A stretch of DNA of 64,000 nucleotides from Monoplex corrugatus (GCA_030674185.1 JAPXFY010000026.1:37545709-37609708), one strand, 5' to 3'. Positions 1-13,627 are shown, counted from the first letter of the stretch. A program made the numbers and translations. The notes: generated from the sequence alone by a model not told the origin.

Positions 1-475
1 CCCTACTATGACACATCCTTGAAGAGAAGAGTTGTCTATGTGGTACCAGTCTTCTCAACAAGCCCATAACACATTCAACTCCAGATAGTTTTTTTCTATT
101 TGTTTGGTTTTTTCCTTTTCTTTTTTCTTTCTTTCTTTCTTTTTTTGTTTTTTTGTTCATGTTTTTTTTTTTAGCTGGAATGAATTATCTCTTGATTCTG
201 CTTATCAGAAGAGAGTTCCTCACTATGCATGATCAACACACACACACACACACACACAACACCCACACACACCAGAACAAAACGAGAAAACAAAATCATG
301 GAAAAAGCTGCCTCAATGGTTATGTCACACGCCAACAAAATCATACACAATAAAAGCAATAAGCTAATCTTCCCCTCCCTCACCCCCCAAATAAACAAAC
401 AAAACAAACAAACAAAAAACCCCACCTACCAAAGGGGGGGGGGGGGGGGGGAACAAAAGAAAAAAGCAAATAAAA
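1..475. other. Low-complexity flank, no gene seen
   Basis: Distal 3' flank of Notch or beyond it. It holds T-rich tracts near 85-170, a (CA)n run near 236-275 and a poly-G run near 436-451. Short open frames here are microsatellite translations. No gene is recognised. Confidence 0.5.
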
Positions 476-790
476 TTGTTATTGTTATTTGTGTTAGTTT
501 TGTTTCAAGCTCAGCGAACTGTATAGAGCCATATCAGGGCTATTACCATTTCAAAACATACACAATACTTCAACAGGAAAAAAACAACAACAAAAAACCC
601 CCAGAAAATTAAGTACATATATATATCAATGCAATCGTGCAATCTAAGGGGATGCCCCTGGTGTTGACCACTCCACCCAGTTTATCACACAGGGAAATAA
701 AAAACAACAACAACATACCTGAATACAAATTTAAACATAATTAAGGACACAAAAACATACATAAAAACAGGCCAAAAATATGTACACAAA
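476..790 (+). repeat. Family A interspersed repeat, copy 1 (3' truncated)
   Basis: Carries the family A landmarks in order: a TTATTGTT-rich start, a degenerate AAGCTCAGCGAACTG block, AGAGCCATATCAGGGCTAT, ACATACACAATACTTCAACA, the AATTAAGTACATA block, ATGCCCCTGGTGTTGACCAC, TTTATCACACAGG, and the ACATACCTGAATACAAAT block. The same order recurs at 3332, 20375, 39397, 43352 and 55188. The class is unknown. I see no reverse transcriptase and no clear tRNA-type A and B boxes. Confidence 0.6.
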
Positions 791-1037
791 TATCTGTATA
801 ATCTGAACACATTATATGTACATGTCGTACAGGTACATAATGAAGCATAACTTCCACAATAATTTACACAGTACATGAAGCAAAAATCATCTGTTTACAG
901 TTCAGGTTTATACTGACCATCAGAAATAAAAAACATGCGCACAGTGTGCACACTGTAATGATGGAAAGAACTGGTAAATTTGTTTTGTATTTTCCCTTGT
1001 GAAAAATCAAGACCAAGCAGTAATCATGACTTGATCA

Positions 1038-1257
1038 GTTAACCCTTCGACTCCCGTGCCCTATCCACCAACTACAAAAACTTAACCCTTTGACTTCCTG
1101 CAAAAACTTAACCCTTTGACTCCCCATCCTATCCACCAGCTTCGTTGCAAGGAAGCTGGTGGATAGGGTGAGGGTGTCAAAGGGTTCATTTGAACTTTGC
1201 TAGCATGGTTAAGAATGCAGGATGCAGAAAGACAAGGTGCGGGAATCAAAAGGTTAA
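1038..1257. repeat. TTAA fold-back MITE (family C), copy 1
   Basis: Starts and ends at TTAA and consists of nested inverted repeats. The left arms read TTAACCCTTCGACTCCC and TTAACCCTTTGACTCC. The centre is an inverted repeat of CCACCAGCTTC/GAAGCTGGTGG, followed by right arms GTCAAAGGGTT and GGAATCAAAAGGTTAA. The TTAA flank and CCCTTT start fit piggyBac-type non-autonomous elements (inference). Confidence 0.65.
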
Positions 1258-1260
1258 TAT

Positions 1261-1510
1261 TTTATGAAACAAACAAAACACCCCCCCCCCCCCCCGGAAA
1301 TTCCACGAAACAGTGCCCCACAAACATGTATTTAGAAACAAACAAACAACAAATCAAAATCACACTAAACAAAGCACACACACAAACTGCAACTCATCAA
1401 ACCAAACCAAACCAAACCAAAGCGCGCCGCACACACACACACACACACACACCACACACACACGCACACACACACTCACTCACACACACACTCACTCACA
1501 CACACACCTG
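1261..1510. repeat. Poly-C and (CA)n microsatellites
   Basis: A poly-C run near 1280-1295 is followed by (CA)n with CTCA interruptions from about 1431 to 1507. Histidine/threonine-rich open frames here are translations of the repeat. Confidence 0.85.
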
Positions 1511-1744
1511 CAGACAATGATCACATATACAACTACATTCATTTACGTGTAATGCCCTGTCTGTTGTACAAATGAACACAGCCAACATGTACTACCAGTC
1601 AGCAAATCTGCTTCATGGCACGCACAGTCTTCAGACAAATTTTGAAATGACCACAACTACTTTTTTCTGTTTCGTTGTTGTTGGTTTACTTCTTCTTCTT
1701 ATTTTTCTCTTATTTATTCATTTCATTCATTTGATTATATAATT

Positions 1745-1880
1745 ATTATGTATGATATGTATGTATGTATGTTATGTATGTATGTGTATGTTTTGTATGT
1801 GTGTACGTACGTACGTACGTATTTATGTATGTATGTATACATGTATGTATGTTTGCATGTATGTAGTACGTATGCATGTA
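1745..1880. repeat. (TATG)n microsatellite
   Basis: Imperfect tetranucleotide tract of TATG and GTAC units. It produces a tyrosine/cysteine/methionine-rich false ORF. Confidence 0.85.
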
Positions 1881-2906
1881 TAATATGTATTTACTTATTT
1901 GTTTATTTTTCTATGAATTTACTTATCTATTAATTTATTTATGTTTAGTTGCCAAAGCTGCTCCGTTTGTGGCATTGATCACACACCGCCCATTCTGGCT
2001 TTTCAACACACTATCGACTACAAACACATTAAGTCAAAGTATCAACACCAGGAAGCCCATAGGAGCCAGCGATGTCAAGCCACTTTCCAAAGGGGATTCT
2101 GCACTGCTGTCAAGTACTTTGTGATTCAATTTACAAATGACACTGCCTACTATGGCCCTCTACTAACAACAGTAATTTCTCAGTTGCAGAGCCAGTACTG
2201 GAGAGACAGACCCCTTTGTTTTGCTTACATTTGATTTCTTACAACATATTCATTCTGTGATATGTTCTCATGTTTAGCGGATAGCAGCTTACTGCATGGT
2301 AATAGATGAGCTACATGTTTATACTGCATTTTATGTATGGACATGGCAATCCCCCCTCCCTCACGGCTGTCTTTTTAATATTATATTTTTGTAGTTTTTG
2401 TAAAGTGCAACTTGCGAGCATTGACACGGCCTACTTGTTCTACACAAACGAAAGTCATCATTAATCATCATTCAGTGTTAAACAATACAAAGAGGAAGAC
2501 GGAAAAGGAAAATCAGTAAGTTGCCAACTACCAGTTACATCCAGTGTCAATACACCTTTAGCTGACATTCATTTCACTAATGAGACTAAATAGTAACACC
2601 ACTCACATAATACATGGGCCCATTTTATGTGTAGTTTACATCTAGTTTCATATATGTCCTGCATGTATACTTCACATACAGGTTTAGTGTGCGTGTGTGT
2701 TTTTTCTACACTAAACAGCATCATGACTCACGTACAGGAAAATGACAAAACTACAGTGACATTCAGTTGTGCAATGAACACTGCAACAATCTCATACAAC
2801 ATGCATGTACGTTAATGTATTTTGTATGTAGCTCACATTCAGTTTTAACAATAAACAACACCAATTTTCACATCCACTGATATAATTCCCATTCTCTTAT
2901 GTAGTC
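1881..2906. other. Unannotated single-copy-looking stretch
   Basis: A short frame at 1941-2234 contains several cysteines and histidines but resembles no family I know. No splice-bounded exon or repeat relationship is evident. Nothing else is called here. Confidence 0.3.
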
Positions 2907-3209
2907 AACCCTTCACTCCCTCATCCTTTACACCAGCTTCTACAGTGAAGATGGTAGAGAGGGTGAGGAAGTATAACTATAAGGGAAATCCATGATTCCT
3001 TCACAGAAAGGGTTAATCCCTTTACACCCTCACATTATCCTTTTGCTATGAAAATTTAACCATTTCACTCTCTCACCCTATGCAGGACAAGGAGGGTTAA
3101 AGGATGAGTTAAAAGGTTAAACTTTTGTTTCTTCCTTGAAAATGCTTTGCTGTAATGGCTGACAACACAACAAGCTGGTAGACAGGGTGAGGGAATCAAA
3201 GGGTTAAGA
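2907..3209. repeat. TTAA fold-back MITE (family C), copy 2, diverged
   Basis: Degenerate copy with CAACCCTTCACTCCCTCA on the left, internal TTAATCCCTTTACACCCTCA, and right arms ending GGGAATCAAAGGGTTAA. Inverted pairing is imperfect. It appears to be either a decayed fold-back or two merged copies. Confidence 0.5.
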
Positions 3210-3331
3210 TTATGATTCACATCCATGTGTGGCTGAAATGTGGCGGGTGATTAAATATAAATCACCAGTTATGATTCACACATCTGTAACAGGTTCTAAA
3301 CATGCAACAGACCTGACAACATCTATCATTC

Positions 3332-3553
3332 TATTGTTAATTTTGTTTAAAGCCCAGCGGACCATGTACAGCCAAATCAGGGCTATAACTGTTTCAAGAC
3401 ATACACAATACTTCAACAAGAACAATCAAAAAAGAGAAGAAAATGAAGTACACATACCAATGCATTCACGCACATAATCTAAGAATATGCCCCTGACCAC
3501 TCCATCCAATTTATCACACAACAGGATTTAAAAAACATACCTGACTATAATTC
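3332..3553 (+). repeat. Family A interspersed repeat, copy 2 (3' truncated)
   Basis: Starts with TTTAAAGCCCAGCGGACC, followed by CAGCCAAATCAGGGCTATA, AGTACACATACCAATGCAT, ATGCCCCTGACCACTCCAT and TTTAAAAAACATACCTGA. The order matches the other family A copies. Confidence 0.65.
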
Positions 3554-4875
3554 ATATAAAAGGATATTTTTCAAATGTAGCAATGAATGAGTCATTCTGT
3601 GCAGTTTCTTTCTACTGAATGAATGACATCCAATTGATTTTGTGATAGTTTTAAATTGCAGCTATCCCCCAAAACTGATGAGTCTAAAGCGAAAATGCTT
3701 GATTCCTACAAGTATGAATCCTAACCTATGGGATTCACTATTACTTTCATAAAACTTTACATTTCATCATGAAATGATTCTTTAGCTTCTGTTCATTATC
3801 ATTATCTGTCATTTTTCCTGCCCCATCTCGTGAAGACTCATTCGTCTTTTTTTTTTTTTTAACAAAGAGAAGATTAATGCTTTAAGAAACTTGTGTATTT
3901 TTTCAACACCAAGAAAATGATGTCTTAAAAATTACAAACTGATAATTCCTTCAGACCAAGAACACAGCCACCTCGTATTCTGTGTGTGTATGTTTTTTTT
4001 AACCATTACACAGTCTTCCTTTTTTCCTAACATATGCCATATGTTGTTGACATCATGGTATGCCAGAGAACCCTTTCATGCATGAACAAATACAGTAACA
4101 ATTTTAACTGATACAATTTCAACAAATATTACATTTAACATTTTCATTAAAAAACAAAAACAAAAACACATTCCTTTTCCTTCCTCTTGTTTAAAAATCA
4201 CCATTCTTTTTTCTTTATCTTTTTTCCCCCTCTTTTTTGCAGATAAATTTAAACATCCAGTCAGATCGCTTCCTTAAGCCAACAACAGCAGCCTCTTCCC
4301 ATTCAGCGTTTTCTTTTTCCCTGTATCCGTGTTTTCTTCTTAAAAAATAAACAGATACAGAGTCAGACCATGTCATTACATGTATATATATATATATCCC
4401 TGTATGCCACGGAAGCCCTCTTAGGGATGACCAGAAACAGGTACAGCTATAACAGATACAGATCCCGTTGTAAACAACACAATATTGGATGCAACACTTT
4501 ACAACGACGAAGACGACACTTTACAGAGGTAAGTAAGACTTTGACGTCCAGCAGAACAGAACTTGTTCAATTTTTACCTGATAATACTTTGTTCAGCAGA
4601 TCAAACTTTATGTGATAATACTCTTAGCAGCAATAACAGATCACATATCATGTCATGTACAGTCTCCCGATACTTTCCACCCAACACATCACATCCAGCT
4701 TTTTTTTAAACCTAACAAAAATAAACCTGACAAAAATATTTCAATGGCAAAAATATTTGTACAAAAAAAGGTTTGGTATATCTCATGGTACTCCAAACAG
4801 TAGCTTAGCCTATCGTTTCAGAGATTTAAAATCATGTCATTTTATGATCACTTTAGATATGTATCTTGAGTGATC
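3554..4875. other. AT-rich flank, nothing recognised
   Basis: Homopolymer T/A runs and a short (TA)n tract near 4382-4397. Short frames at 4370-4873 look like chance ORFs. This could be distal 3' UTR or intergenic sequence. Confidence 0.35.
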
Positions 4876-5098
4876 CTGTTCATTTCGGGTAGTAATCTGA
4901 TTATTCACAGACTTACAATCACATCATTTCATAATTCATTTTGGTAGTAACCTGATTATTCAGAGACTTACAATCACATCATTTCATAATTCATTTTGGT
5001 AGTAACCTGATTATTCAGAGACTTACAATCACATCATTTCATAATTCATTTTGGTAGTAACCTGATTATTCAGAGACTTACAATCACATCATTTCATA
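4876..5098. repeat. Tandem repeat, about 54-bp unit, four copies
   Basis: Four near-identical units built of ACTTACAATCACATCATTTC, ATAATTCATTTTGGTAGTAA and CCTGATTATTCAGAG. The first and last units are diverged. Confidence 0.9.
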
Positions 5099-8000
5099 TT
5101 TACTTCTGATATGTAGTGCGAACTATCTTGTTCATTTCAGAAGTAACCTGATTACGTTAGAACAAATGATCTCAGTTTAAAAATAATATCAAATTATCGT
5201 CAGATGACACAGTCCCTCAAAACATAAAAATGACCTTATTCTTTTGGAAAAATCCAAATCTCTTTTCAGAAATGATCCAATTCTTTGTATGGGAAATCTG
5301 ATAACTTTTTTGTATCGGTCACTTCAGGGATGGCCTAACCTCTCCAAAGACAATTTAATCCTTCCATAAATCACTCGTCAGATATTAACCAATTCTATAT
5401 AAGACATGCACTGATTCAAAAAATTAACCCTTTATGACTTAAAGAGATACCTGGGTGTGAGGTATGATCCAAGACTTCCAGAGATGACCAAAATGACTTC
5501 AGCAGTAAACCCATCACTTCATGCTTTATTTTCAAACTGCCTCAGTGTCACCACGCCATGCCACTCTTTCCCTCGTCCCGACACACTCCCAAACTCAAAT
5601 CCATTCAATTACAGTTCCTATGCCAGACAATCCATAGAAGCCATTTACACCACACCACCATGCGGCCACCAAGTGAGGAGACTGCTGTGCGGGATCGCTT
5701 CAGTAGTGCTTGTTCTGATCCGAAATACTGTGGACACTACCTATCTGGCCCCTTACAAGCAATGAGACTCTTTCAGTTCCGGAAGCCAAACTGAGCGAAC
5801 ACTTTCCCTTGGTTGTGAGGCCCACTGCCACGTGCCTCCAACTAAATCTCCCTTGAATTACCTGGAGATGACAATGACTTCTTCACACATACTGAAAAAC
5901 ACTCCACAGTCATTCCAGACTCAGAGATGACCTCATAACTGAGGTGATCAAATCATTTAAAAGGAGACTCAATCACTAAGACATCAACAGTCAAGAGATG
6001 ACCCATTCACTCAGGTGATCCAATATTTGACAATAGGCCAATCACATCACTCCTAGATGACCTAATTACTGAGGTGACCCAATATCCAAAGAGCCAATTC
6101 TTTCAATCATAGAGAACCCAGTTACTGGGATGACTCATTATTTAAAAGCGAGTCATCATTTCAGTCAGAATGACTAAACTACTACCTAGTCCTCAACAGA
6201 GACCTTTAGAATCACAACAGGTTCATAGAAGACCAATTACTGAAGTGACACAATCATTTAAAAATGACTTATTCACTTCAAAGATTGCCCAATCACACAA
6301 GATGTCAACCAATCACAATCAGAGGCCACATGAATACGCAAAAGGTCGTGTACCAATCACATTTGACGTTGAGGTTATTCGATCACGTTGTTATCAACGT
6401 GCATAAGGCGCATGAAAGACAATCACAGACAAAGAACAAAGGGTTGATTTCACAACAAAGACTTCATTCCCAACAAGATGGCTCTTTTTAATAATTGATC
6501 GCTTAGGCAAAAAAAAAAAAAAATCTCATTTTAGAAAATGTCTCTTTCTTTTACATGACAATAGACCACGAAACTTTTCCATACCCTTTCCAAGGCTTTG
6601 GCAAAAATGAAGTTCTTTCCTGGTTTCGCCGTAAAATATTTCCCCCCCTTCTTTTGTGTACTTTTGACATACCAGTGCCAGACCTGGTTCTTGATCAAGC
6701 CCCCAGAGCACAAAATGACCATCCTTCTCGGATGCTGTTTGTGACGAGCTGTCAACAAGATGGAAAATCATCAGACACACCAAGATCAGAGAAATGGTGG
6801 GAACAACTCTGGTTCACCATCATATCCATCGACTGGGATTTTAAAATAGTTTAAAAGTCTGACCAGAATGAACCCCACCAGCTGTCTCAACAAGCATACA
6901 ACAAGAAGATAGCTGGATTCAAAATGAGAGGCAAACCAAGGAAGACCAGGCTCAATGATGCTAACGAGATTTCTCCACTCTTGGCCTTCCAGTTAACTTC
7001 AGAATATCCTTTTTTCCCTCCCTGCGACACCCCTGACAGTCAAAGAAGACAGATAAAAGACAAGAGAAGATTACAGAAGTCTTGTGTGTTTGAACAAGAG
7101 AATGTACGTCTCTATTCTGACAAGCTTCCTGCAGAATGTTCCTTCACTGTGGTACTCTCTTGGGTTGCATTACAATAAAAAACAAATGTGTGCATTACTG
7201 GGCATTTTGAAATGGCTGTCCCCCAATGTATGTACTTTTTATGTGAGCTGGTTGGCTTTTGTGATTGAGCTGTGAACTCCAGTTCTCTTATCTTGAGTTA
7301 ATCCTATCCTCAACACAAAGGGTGGCTTGTTCATTGCCTATGTTAACTCTTTCATTCCTATTTCATATGAATCATTATTTCCCCTTGTTTTTGGATTCTC
7401 ATAGAATTGTTTTAATTTTTCCTTCATTCCTGCATTTAGAAAACAGGCAGAAACAAGAGAAATGACGCCGTGCTGACCCCTTTCCCATGCTGAAGAAGGG
7501 GTGAGGCGAGGGGGTGGACAGCACCTGGCTAACTGATAAACAATGCCCTTTCACTGACCCAGTCAAGCACTGATGACACACACTGATGGTGCAAATGTTA
7601 CTGCGAGAATGATTTATCAATCTGTAGGAAAGAAGGAACACATTTGTTCTGTCTGGTTTTCTGCTGGCAGGAAGGAAGAGTAAGAATCCTGTAGCACGGA
7701 AAACTGTCCTCCAGGGATGAAATAGTTCATGTTCCAATCACTCCACAGAAAAAAAAGAGAACCAGTTGCCTGGCACCCGTGTAGCATTTTGACAGCAGCA
7801 AATAACGCAGGTCACTATCACCACAGGACAGATACATGCTGCTGACTTGAAAACAATGAGTTTCCACTTTTGGCAAATTTTCTCCACAACAGTTTTCTGA
7901 CTGTTTTTGTTTGTTTTTGATTAAGACAACTTCCTCTCCTTTTCAGTTCTTCTTTTTATTCTTAATTAGCCAACTTCCTCTCCTTACCTTCTGAATTCCT

Positions 8001-8999
8001 TTACGAATGCTTTGTTTTCCCCTTCTGAATTCCATTCTTCAGTAGAACTACCCTGGGGAGAGAACATATGATCATTCAGAGCTGCGCTTTGTATTCACCG
8101 TGGCAACCTGCAATCCATCTATATGAAATGTTCTCACAAATGAGGACATACATCAAATCTTGGTGCTATTAAGTCATTGCTTTCGCTGGACAGGGCATGA
8201 CATTTCCTCTCAAATAACATAAATACAAATCTTTAGGACAAAAACTGTATTCTTGTGGTCAATTGAAATATCACATGTTCATGGTCCTTGTTTTGAGAAA
8301 GCGTAGAAAGTGACTTATATTTCCACTCAAATAATGTGTAAATCAAAGTCTTTGGACATAGAAAGTCGATTGGGTAACATTCACTGCTGGATCTTCCTAA
8401 GTAACTAAAGAATTCCCTCTTGTTATCTCAGGTTCGGATATTTTAAATGCCTGTGTACAGTAATCACAAGTTGATGTCTTAAGCTTTCTTAAGCTTCAAA
8501 ACAATGTATAAACTGTTGAGGCTGAGTTGTGGCAGTGATGAGAAAACTTTCAGGAGTGGGAAATTTTAACGAAGCACTAGCGAAGAATACCGCCATAATA
8601 ATTTCATTTTAATGCTTTTTAAGGGTGAACTCACTGTTTTGTTTTCTTCTACCTAGTTCTAGTAGATTAGTCAGGACAGTTTCTTATTTGGTGGACGATC
8701 AAGGTTTCATCATCTGTTGAGCCGCCATCCAATGGATGTGTTAACTCTGCAACTTATAGTGCATCTTTTGAAAAAAAAAAAAAGCCCAAAGTAGAAGCTG
8801 TAACTAAAATCTCAATTTCTGATCCCCCAGATAGACACCCTCACCACATTATTGAAGCTGTGTCTTGGTTGTGCGAGACTTACATTATATATCCTTGTTT
8901 TTGAGAATGGGCCATATTCTGATTGTTGTCTGTATGTACGGTTCACTATTTGGAATCATCCACACACTTTACCTGATCCCTGAACTGTGTAATATGTTT
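5099..8999. other. Gene-poor stretch with degenerate short repeats
   Basis: From about 5880 to 6420 there are loosely repeated phrases such as GATGACC and GAGGTGATCCAATCA, an old decayed tandem array. The remainder is unique-looking sequence with only short frames (for example 5457-5765 and 6526-6854) that lack recognisable domains or splice context. No gene is supported. Confidence 0.4.
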
Positions 9000-9165
9000 G
9001 TTATTTTACACTGAATAGGTAGGCCTACCATACATTTCTTATCATTTTACACTGATTAGGTAGGCCTACCATACATTTCTTATTATTTTACACTGAATAG
9101 GTAGGCCTACTTACATTTAATTTTATTATTTTACACTGAATAGGCAGGCCTACCATACATTTTAT
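9000..9165. repeat. Tandem repeat, about 42-bp unit, four copies
   Basis: Four units carrying TTTTACACTGAATAGGTAGG and CCTACCATACATTTCTTAT, with small differences between copies. Confidence 0.9.
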
Positions 9166-10214
9166 TAAGCACAAAAAATTATGATGTTCTGCTCTTCCAA
9201 GGGAAAAGATGTGTTACCACAGCATAACTAAACTTTTTTTTTAATCCGCAAGAAGCTTGGAGTTTATTTAAGGGGGATTCAATGCTCTTAGACACTTCCA
9301 TATGCACTCTACCCATTCCGCCCTGTAAAAAGGTGATAATCACAGCGCAGCTCAGACGATCCATCTTGAGGTCAGAGAACGTAAGGCACAGACTACACAA
9401 GCACATGGACATACACATACATACAGTAACATACACAAAAACTGACACTTACATGCATACATGTATACATACACACATACAGATAGACAGATGCTAGGTT
9501 GATTTACACTGACAAAATAGAACAGTTCCAGAACAGTTCCCAAGCGTAGGGAGCTCAGTTTTATGTGGCTGACCCCCTCCACATCTGGAACAGTTCAGGA
9601 CCACCTCGCTATGTGGTCTGGAAGATTCCAGCAGGTCCCAGTGCTGTGCTTGTGACCTTACACTGTAGTTACAGCACTCTGGTGTTTATTTCACAGGTCA
9701 GCTGCTGGCATTTTCCCCTTGGGTGCCACCCCTCACCCCCATGCCCTGCTGTTTTGTCACCTCTCTATTTATCATAGCAATCGCTGTGAACTGGAACGAA
9801 GATGAGATGAAATTATGAATTCAAGTTTGGGCTGACTAGTCAATCCAAAAGAACTTGGCTGGTTATGTAGGAAATCTTGTAGTGTTTCATAAAATACATC
9901 AAATTCTAAAAGAACAGCACGGCATGGAAAGAAAGGCACTGCAATGCTGCACAAAGAATAAAAAAAACCCCACAAAAACACTTCTTTACAGAAAGCCACA
10001 AGCAGCACAAAACTGCAGCAGCATGGTACTTCCTGGGCTATGACATCTTGTTTCTGAAGTAGATGTTTACCACACTGCATTCCACTCACATTTTCTCCAG
10101 TTATGCTTGGGTCAGCACTCTGTTGGTATGCTTTTATCATGCCATTGTAAACGGGACAAAAAAGTTCAGAATGGTTCTGATCTGAAGTGGTCCAGGAACA
10201 TTTCACAAGCTAGT
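9166..10214. other. No gene recognised
   Basis: Contains a short CA/TA-rich tract near 9405-9490 and otherwise unique-looking sequence. The minus-strand frame 9772-10206 has no recognisable domain. Confidence 0.35.
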
Positions 10215-10432
10215 CCAGTGTAAATCGCCCTACTGTCTCACACACACGCACACACACACACACACACACGACTCAAACACACACACACTACAAACACACA
10301 CACATACACACACATACAACACACAAGACACTGACTCACCCACACACACATACACTGACTCTCTCACACACACACACATAACATACAACACACAAACACA
10401 TACAGACAGACACTGACTCACAACACACACAC
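10215..10432. repeat. Imperfect (CA)n microsatellite
   Basis: CA repeats interrupted by CACTGACTC and CAAC units. The cysteine/valine-rich minus-strand frames are its translation. Confidence 0.85.
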
Positions 10433-11059
10433 TTCAGAGTCCACACAGCTGATTGTCCAACAGACATTACACAAAGGGCTGTAACCAACACAAAGGAAAG
10501 CACAAAGGGAGGATGGTAACAGACAATATCACACAAAGAAAGTATCATGGGGTTGTAACAGTACTCACACCAACTGTCAAAATACTTGTTTCATTCTGCG
10601 CTCAATGCTCAAGTCATTAGTTACTGTTCAAGTTCAGTATGTGAAATTCATCCACGGCCACTATATTCACAAAAAAGACAGCAGCCAAAACAAATGATCG
10701 TTTCATGCCAATTTACACAAGGTTAGTTGTTCCTCCTTATACAGTCTGAACAAAATGAGACGAAAGGACACATTTCTTTCTGAATAGTGGCAACTAGAAA
10801 ATCTCTTCTAGTTCAGCATGGTTTCTATTTCCTCTTAACATATTCAAACATCTATCACTAGTAGTCAGGCAGTCTTTGTCTAAGATAGCCCTCTCTGTTC
10901 TCCAGGCCCTGCAGAAGGAAAACTTCTGCCTTCCAGCAATTTACAGGATACCAGTAAAACAAGAGGGTACATCATGTGGTGAAAAGGAGCTCAAGAAGAC
11001 CAACCAGATAATGGCGTCAGCTACCGCGAGAAGAGGAGCATCATCAGATCACTTCCTTA

Positions 11060-11252
11060 AGCCTTTGACTCCTGCACCCTGTCCTACCAACTGCAAAAAC
11101 TTAACCCTTTGACTCTCTCACCCTATCCACCAACTTCCTGTAGGAAGCTGGTGGATAGGGTGAGGGAGTTAAAGGGTTAAGTTTTTGGTTTGGTAGCACT
11201 GTTGACAATGAAGGATGCTGGTGGATAGGCTGCGGCAGTCAAAGGGTTAACC
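11060..11252. repeat. TTAA fold-back MITE (family C), copy 3
   Basis: One of the clearest copies. Outer arm TTAAGCCTTTGACTCCTGCA pairs with GGCTGCGGCAGTCAAAGGGT. Inner arm TTAACCCTTTGACTCTCTCA pairs with TGAGGGAGTTAAAGGGTTAA. The centre is CCACCAACTTCC/GGAAGCTGGTGG. There is a TTAA at each nesting level. Confidence 0.75.
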
Positions 11253-11309
11253 CACAGCAGAAAGGAATGACTGCCACCTTCTCTCCAGAGAACAGTAACT
11301 GGCTTGATG

Positions 11310-11465
11310 ACGCTCCACACCAGCCACAGCTGGCTCACCACACCGCTTGTCACAGCCAACTCACCACACTGGCCAAAGCCAACTCACCACACTGGCCAAC
11401 AGCTGGCTTCCACACTGGCACACAACTGGCTCACCACACTGGCCACAGCTGGCTCACCACACATG
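11310..11465. repeat. Minisatellite with GCTGGCTCACCACAC units
   Basis: About six irregular units of roughly 20-30 bp built on CTGGCYACAGCTGGCTCACC. It produces the serine/histidine-rich frames seen at 11267-11531. Confidence 0.75.
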
Positions 11466-13180
11466 AACCACCAAGTTCAAACGGATGCCTTCACTGACCC
11501 GCACCTGCAGTCCAGAGGACCAGATACCTGAATACATGCAGTGATGTAACCTGTATCATGTGGAACTCTGACCAGCTACATCTCCGCTGATCACCAAGTT
11601 CCATGGCATTGGCAGTAACTGGATTGAAAAAAAAACGACAACTGTCACATTCAACGCCAAATGGTGTACAAAAGATAAAGAAGAAGAAAATGTAGAAATG
11701 ACTGTCTGAAGTAGAAGAAGAGACTTAGTAATGACATCTCAGCATGCTCAATATTTTCTCCTTACAGATTCACACATGACAGATTGTACAAAGACAGAAA
11801 CTCAGTCGATGATCTCTTCAGTCCATGTTTTCTCCACACAAATTTAGACAAGATGGCAGAAAACAGCCAAGAATCTTCAGCACACCCAGTTTTTTTCTAA
11901 AGACCAATGAGAGAGTGTACTGTTGATATTCAAAGTTAAGACCATTTCTTTATAATTTTTGAAACAATATAAACAGTTATCACACTGTGTAGAATTATCA
12001 TGCCAAGCTCCAACTCTTCTTACACTTTCTTCTCAATGTCCATACATTATTTACAACAACAAAAAAATCTTAAAAATACAAATGAGCTACATACACTGAT
12101 AAAATATACAGTAACTGAAGTTGTAAATGTAATATTATGTTGAAACTTTAGACAAAAACTGAACAGTTTGAGTTTCCTGCTCTCAGTTTGATCTCAGCAT
12201 AACAACATTTAAAAAACACTTAAATCAGGGAAAGGTGTTTGATAAAAACATCCCATTCCTTACAAAAATATGACTTTATGCATGTACCACAGAATACTTT
12301 TTGATCATAACAAATTACTTTGATCGTCACACAGCTCAACAAGATCATCCACCAGTCTCCAAAATAACACCATCATTCTTTTTCTCTCTTCACGAGTCTC
12401 TCCGCATCAAACAGAGTTGATGCAGGTTGTAAAACTTAAGTACAAAAACAAATCTTCTCTTCATTCAACTATACCTTTTTTTTTGATTATCTGATCTTTG
12501 TTAACACAGCCTTGTAGTTTACATATTATTCATCAATATGTCTCATACCTTTTAATGAGAAAAAAAAAAACCAATGCCAAATTACCATAGACACAAATAT
12601 GCAAAATTAACGGTTTCTGCTTTTCTTTCTTTATTCATATTACATTGTGTTTTAGTCTCTCATGTATTTATAAATTCAAAGCCCTATGAATTTTTTTTCT
12701 GTTTCTGTAAATCTATGCAAATCTATTTTCTTTCATTCTGTCTTCATGGTAATACAACACTACCAAATGTTATATCCTTGATCATTCAAAATACTGAGCT
12801 TTGCACACAGCATGCTGATTTTTGGCACTACTGTTAGACTTAATACTTCAATCCCAACACACAACAATGGAAGCTCAAAATACCCCCAACAGGGCCATGG
12901 ATGATCACAACTTTCTTTCCAAAACAAATTCGCTGATATCCAGTGTCAACAAGTCAAAAATAAGCTCTGAGGACACCAACACAGACATGTATCTTACAAA
13001 GAGACACAAAAAATACAAAATATATATCACTTCTTAATACTCCCATAACTAACAAATGCTGTTTATAATATAAAGGAAACAATTTTTTGAAAGCCTCATC
13101 AGTTGTTGTTTATAAACAGATGTTTAAAAAGTGTCGTTATTCTTTGTTTAGTACAGATGCATGGAACTGACTTGTATTGA
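11466..13180. other. AT-rich stretch, nothing recognised
   Basis: Between the minisatellites I see only short frames and homopolymer runs. It could be part of a very long Notch 3' UTR or intergenic sequence. No polyadenylation site could be chosen with confidence. Confidence 0.35.
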
Positions 13181-13278
13181 TCACGCAAACATCACACGGC
13201 AAAACACGCAAACATCACACGGCAAAACACACAAACATCACATGGCAAAACACGCAAACATCACACAGCAAAACACAG
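13181..13278. repeat. Tandem repeat, about 22-bp unit, four to five copies
   Basis: Units of ACGCAAACATCACACGGCAA with A/G and C/A variants. Confidence 0.9.
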
Positions 13279-13627
13279 ACACGTACGGGTTAGTGTTCAG
13301 ACACTGACATTCACATATCTGACATCAGGGATAAATGAACATCCTCAGCCTGATCTCCCAAAACTGTTCATCGTTTCGCTTCCTTCCTATACAACCCAAC
13401 CCCTTACACAACAGTAACTGCCACATCGTGTCATAACTGGCCGATACTATTAAAGTTGTTAAGCTTCCATTATCATTACCATGCAGTCAACCACTGTTAA
13501 ATTTTCTTTCCTGTCCGCCTTCTAAACTACACCAATCAATATTCACAGAAAATTCTAACTTGAATACAATCTAGCCTGTACATGTAACTAGCCATGAATT
13601 GTCAATGTTATTGTTATTTTTGTTTAA

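Noticed and set aside
5457..5794. Possible small genes in the 3' flank
   Set aside because: Overlapping frames of about 80-100 codons with no recognisable domain, start context or splice sites. Expected by chance in 18 kb.
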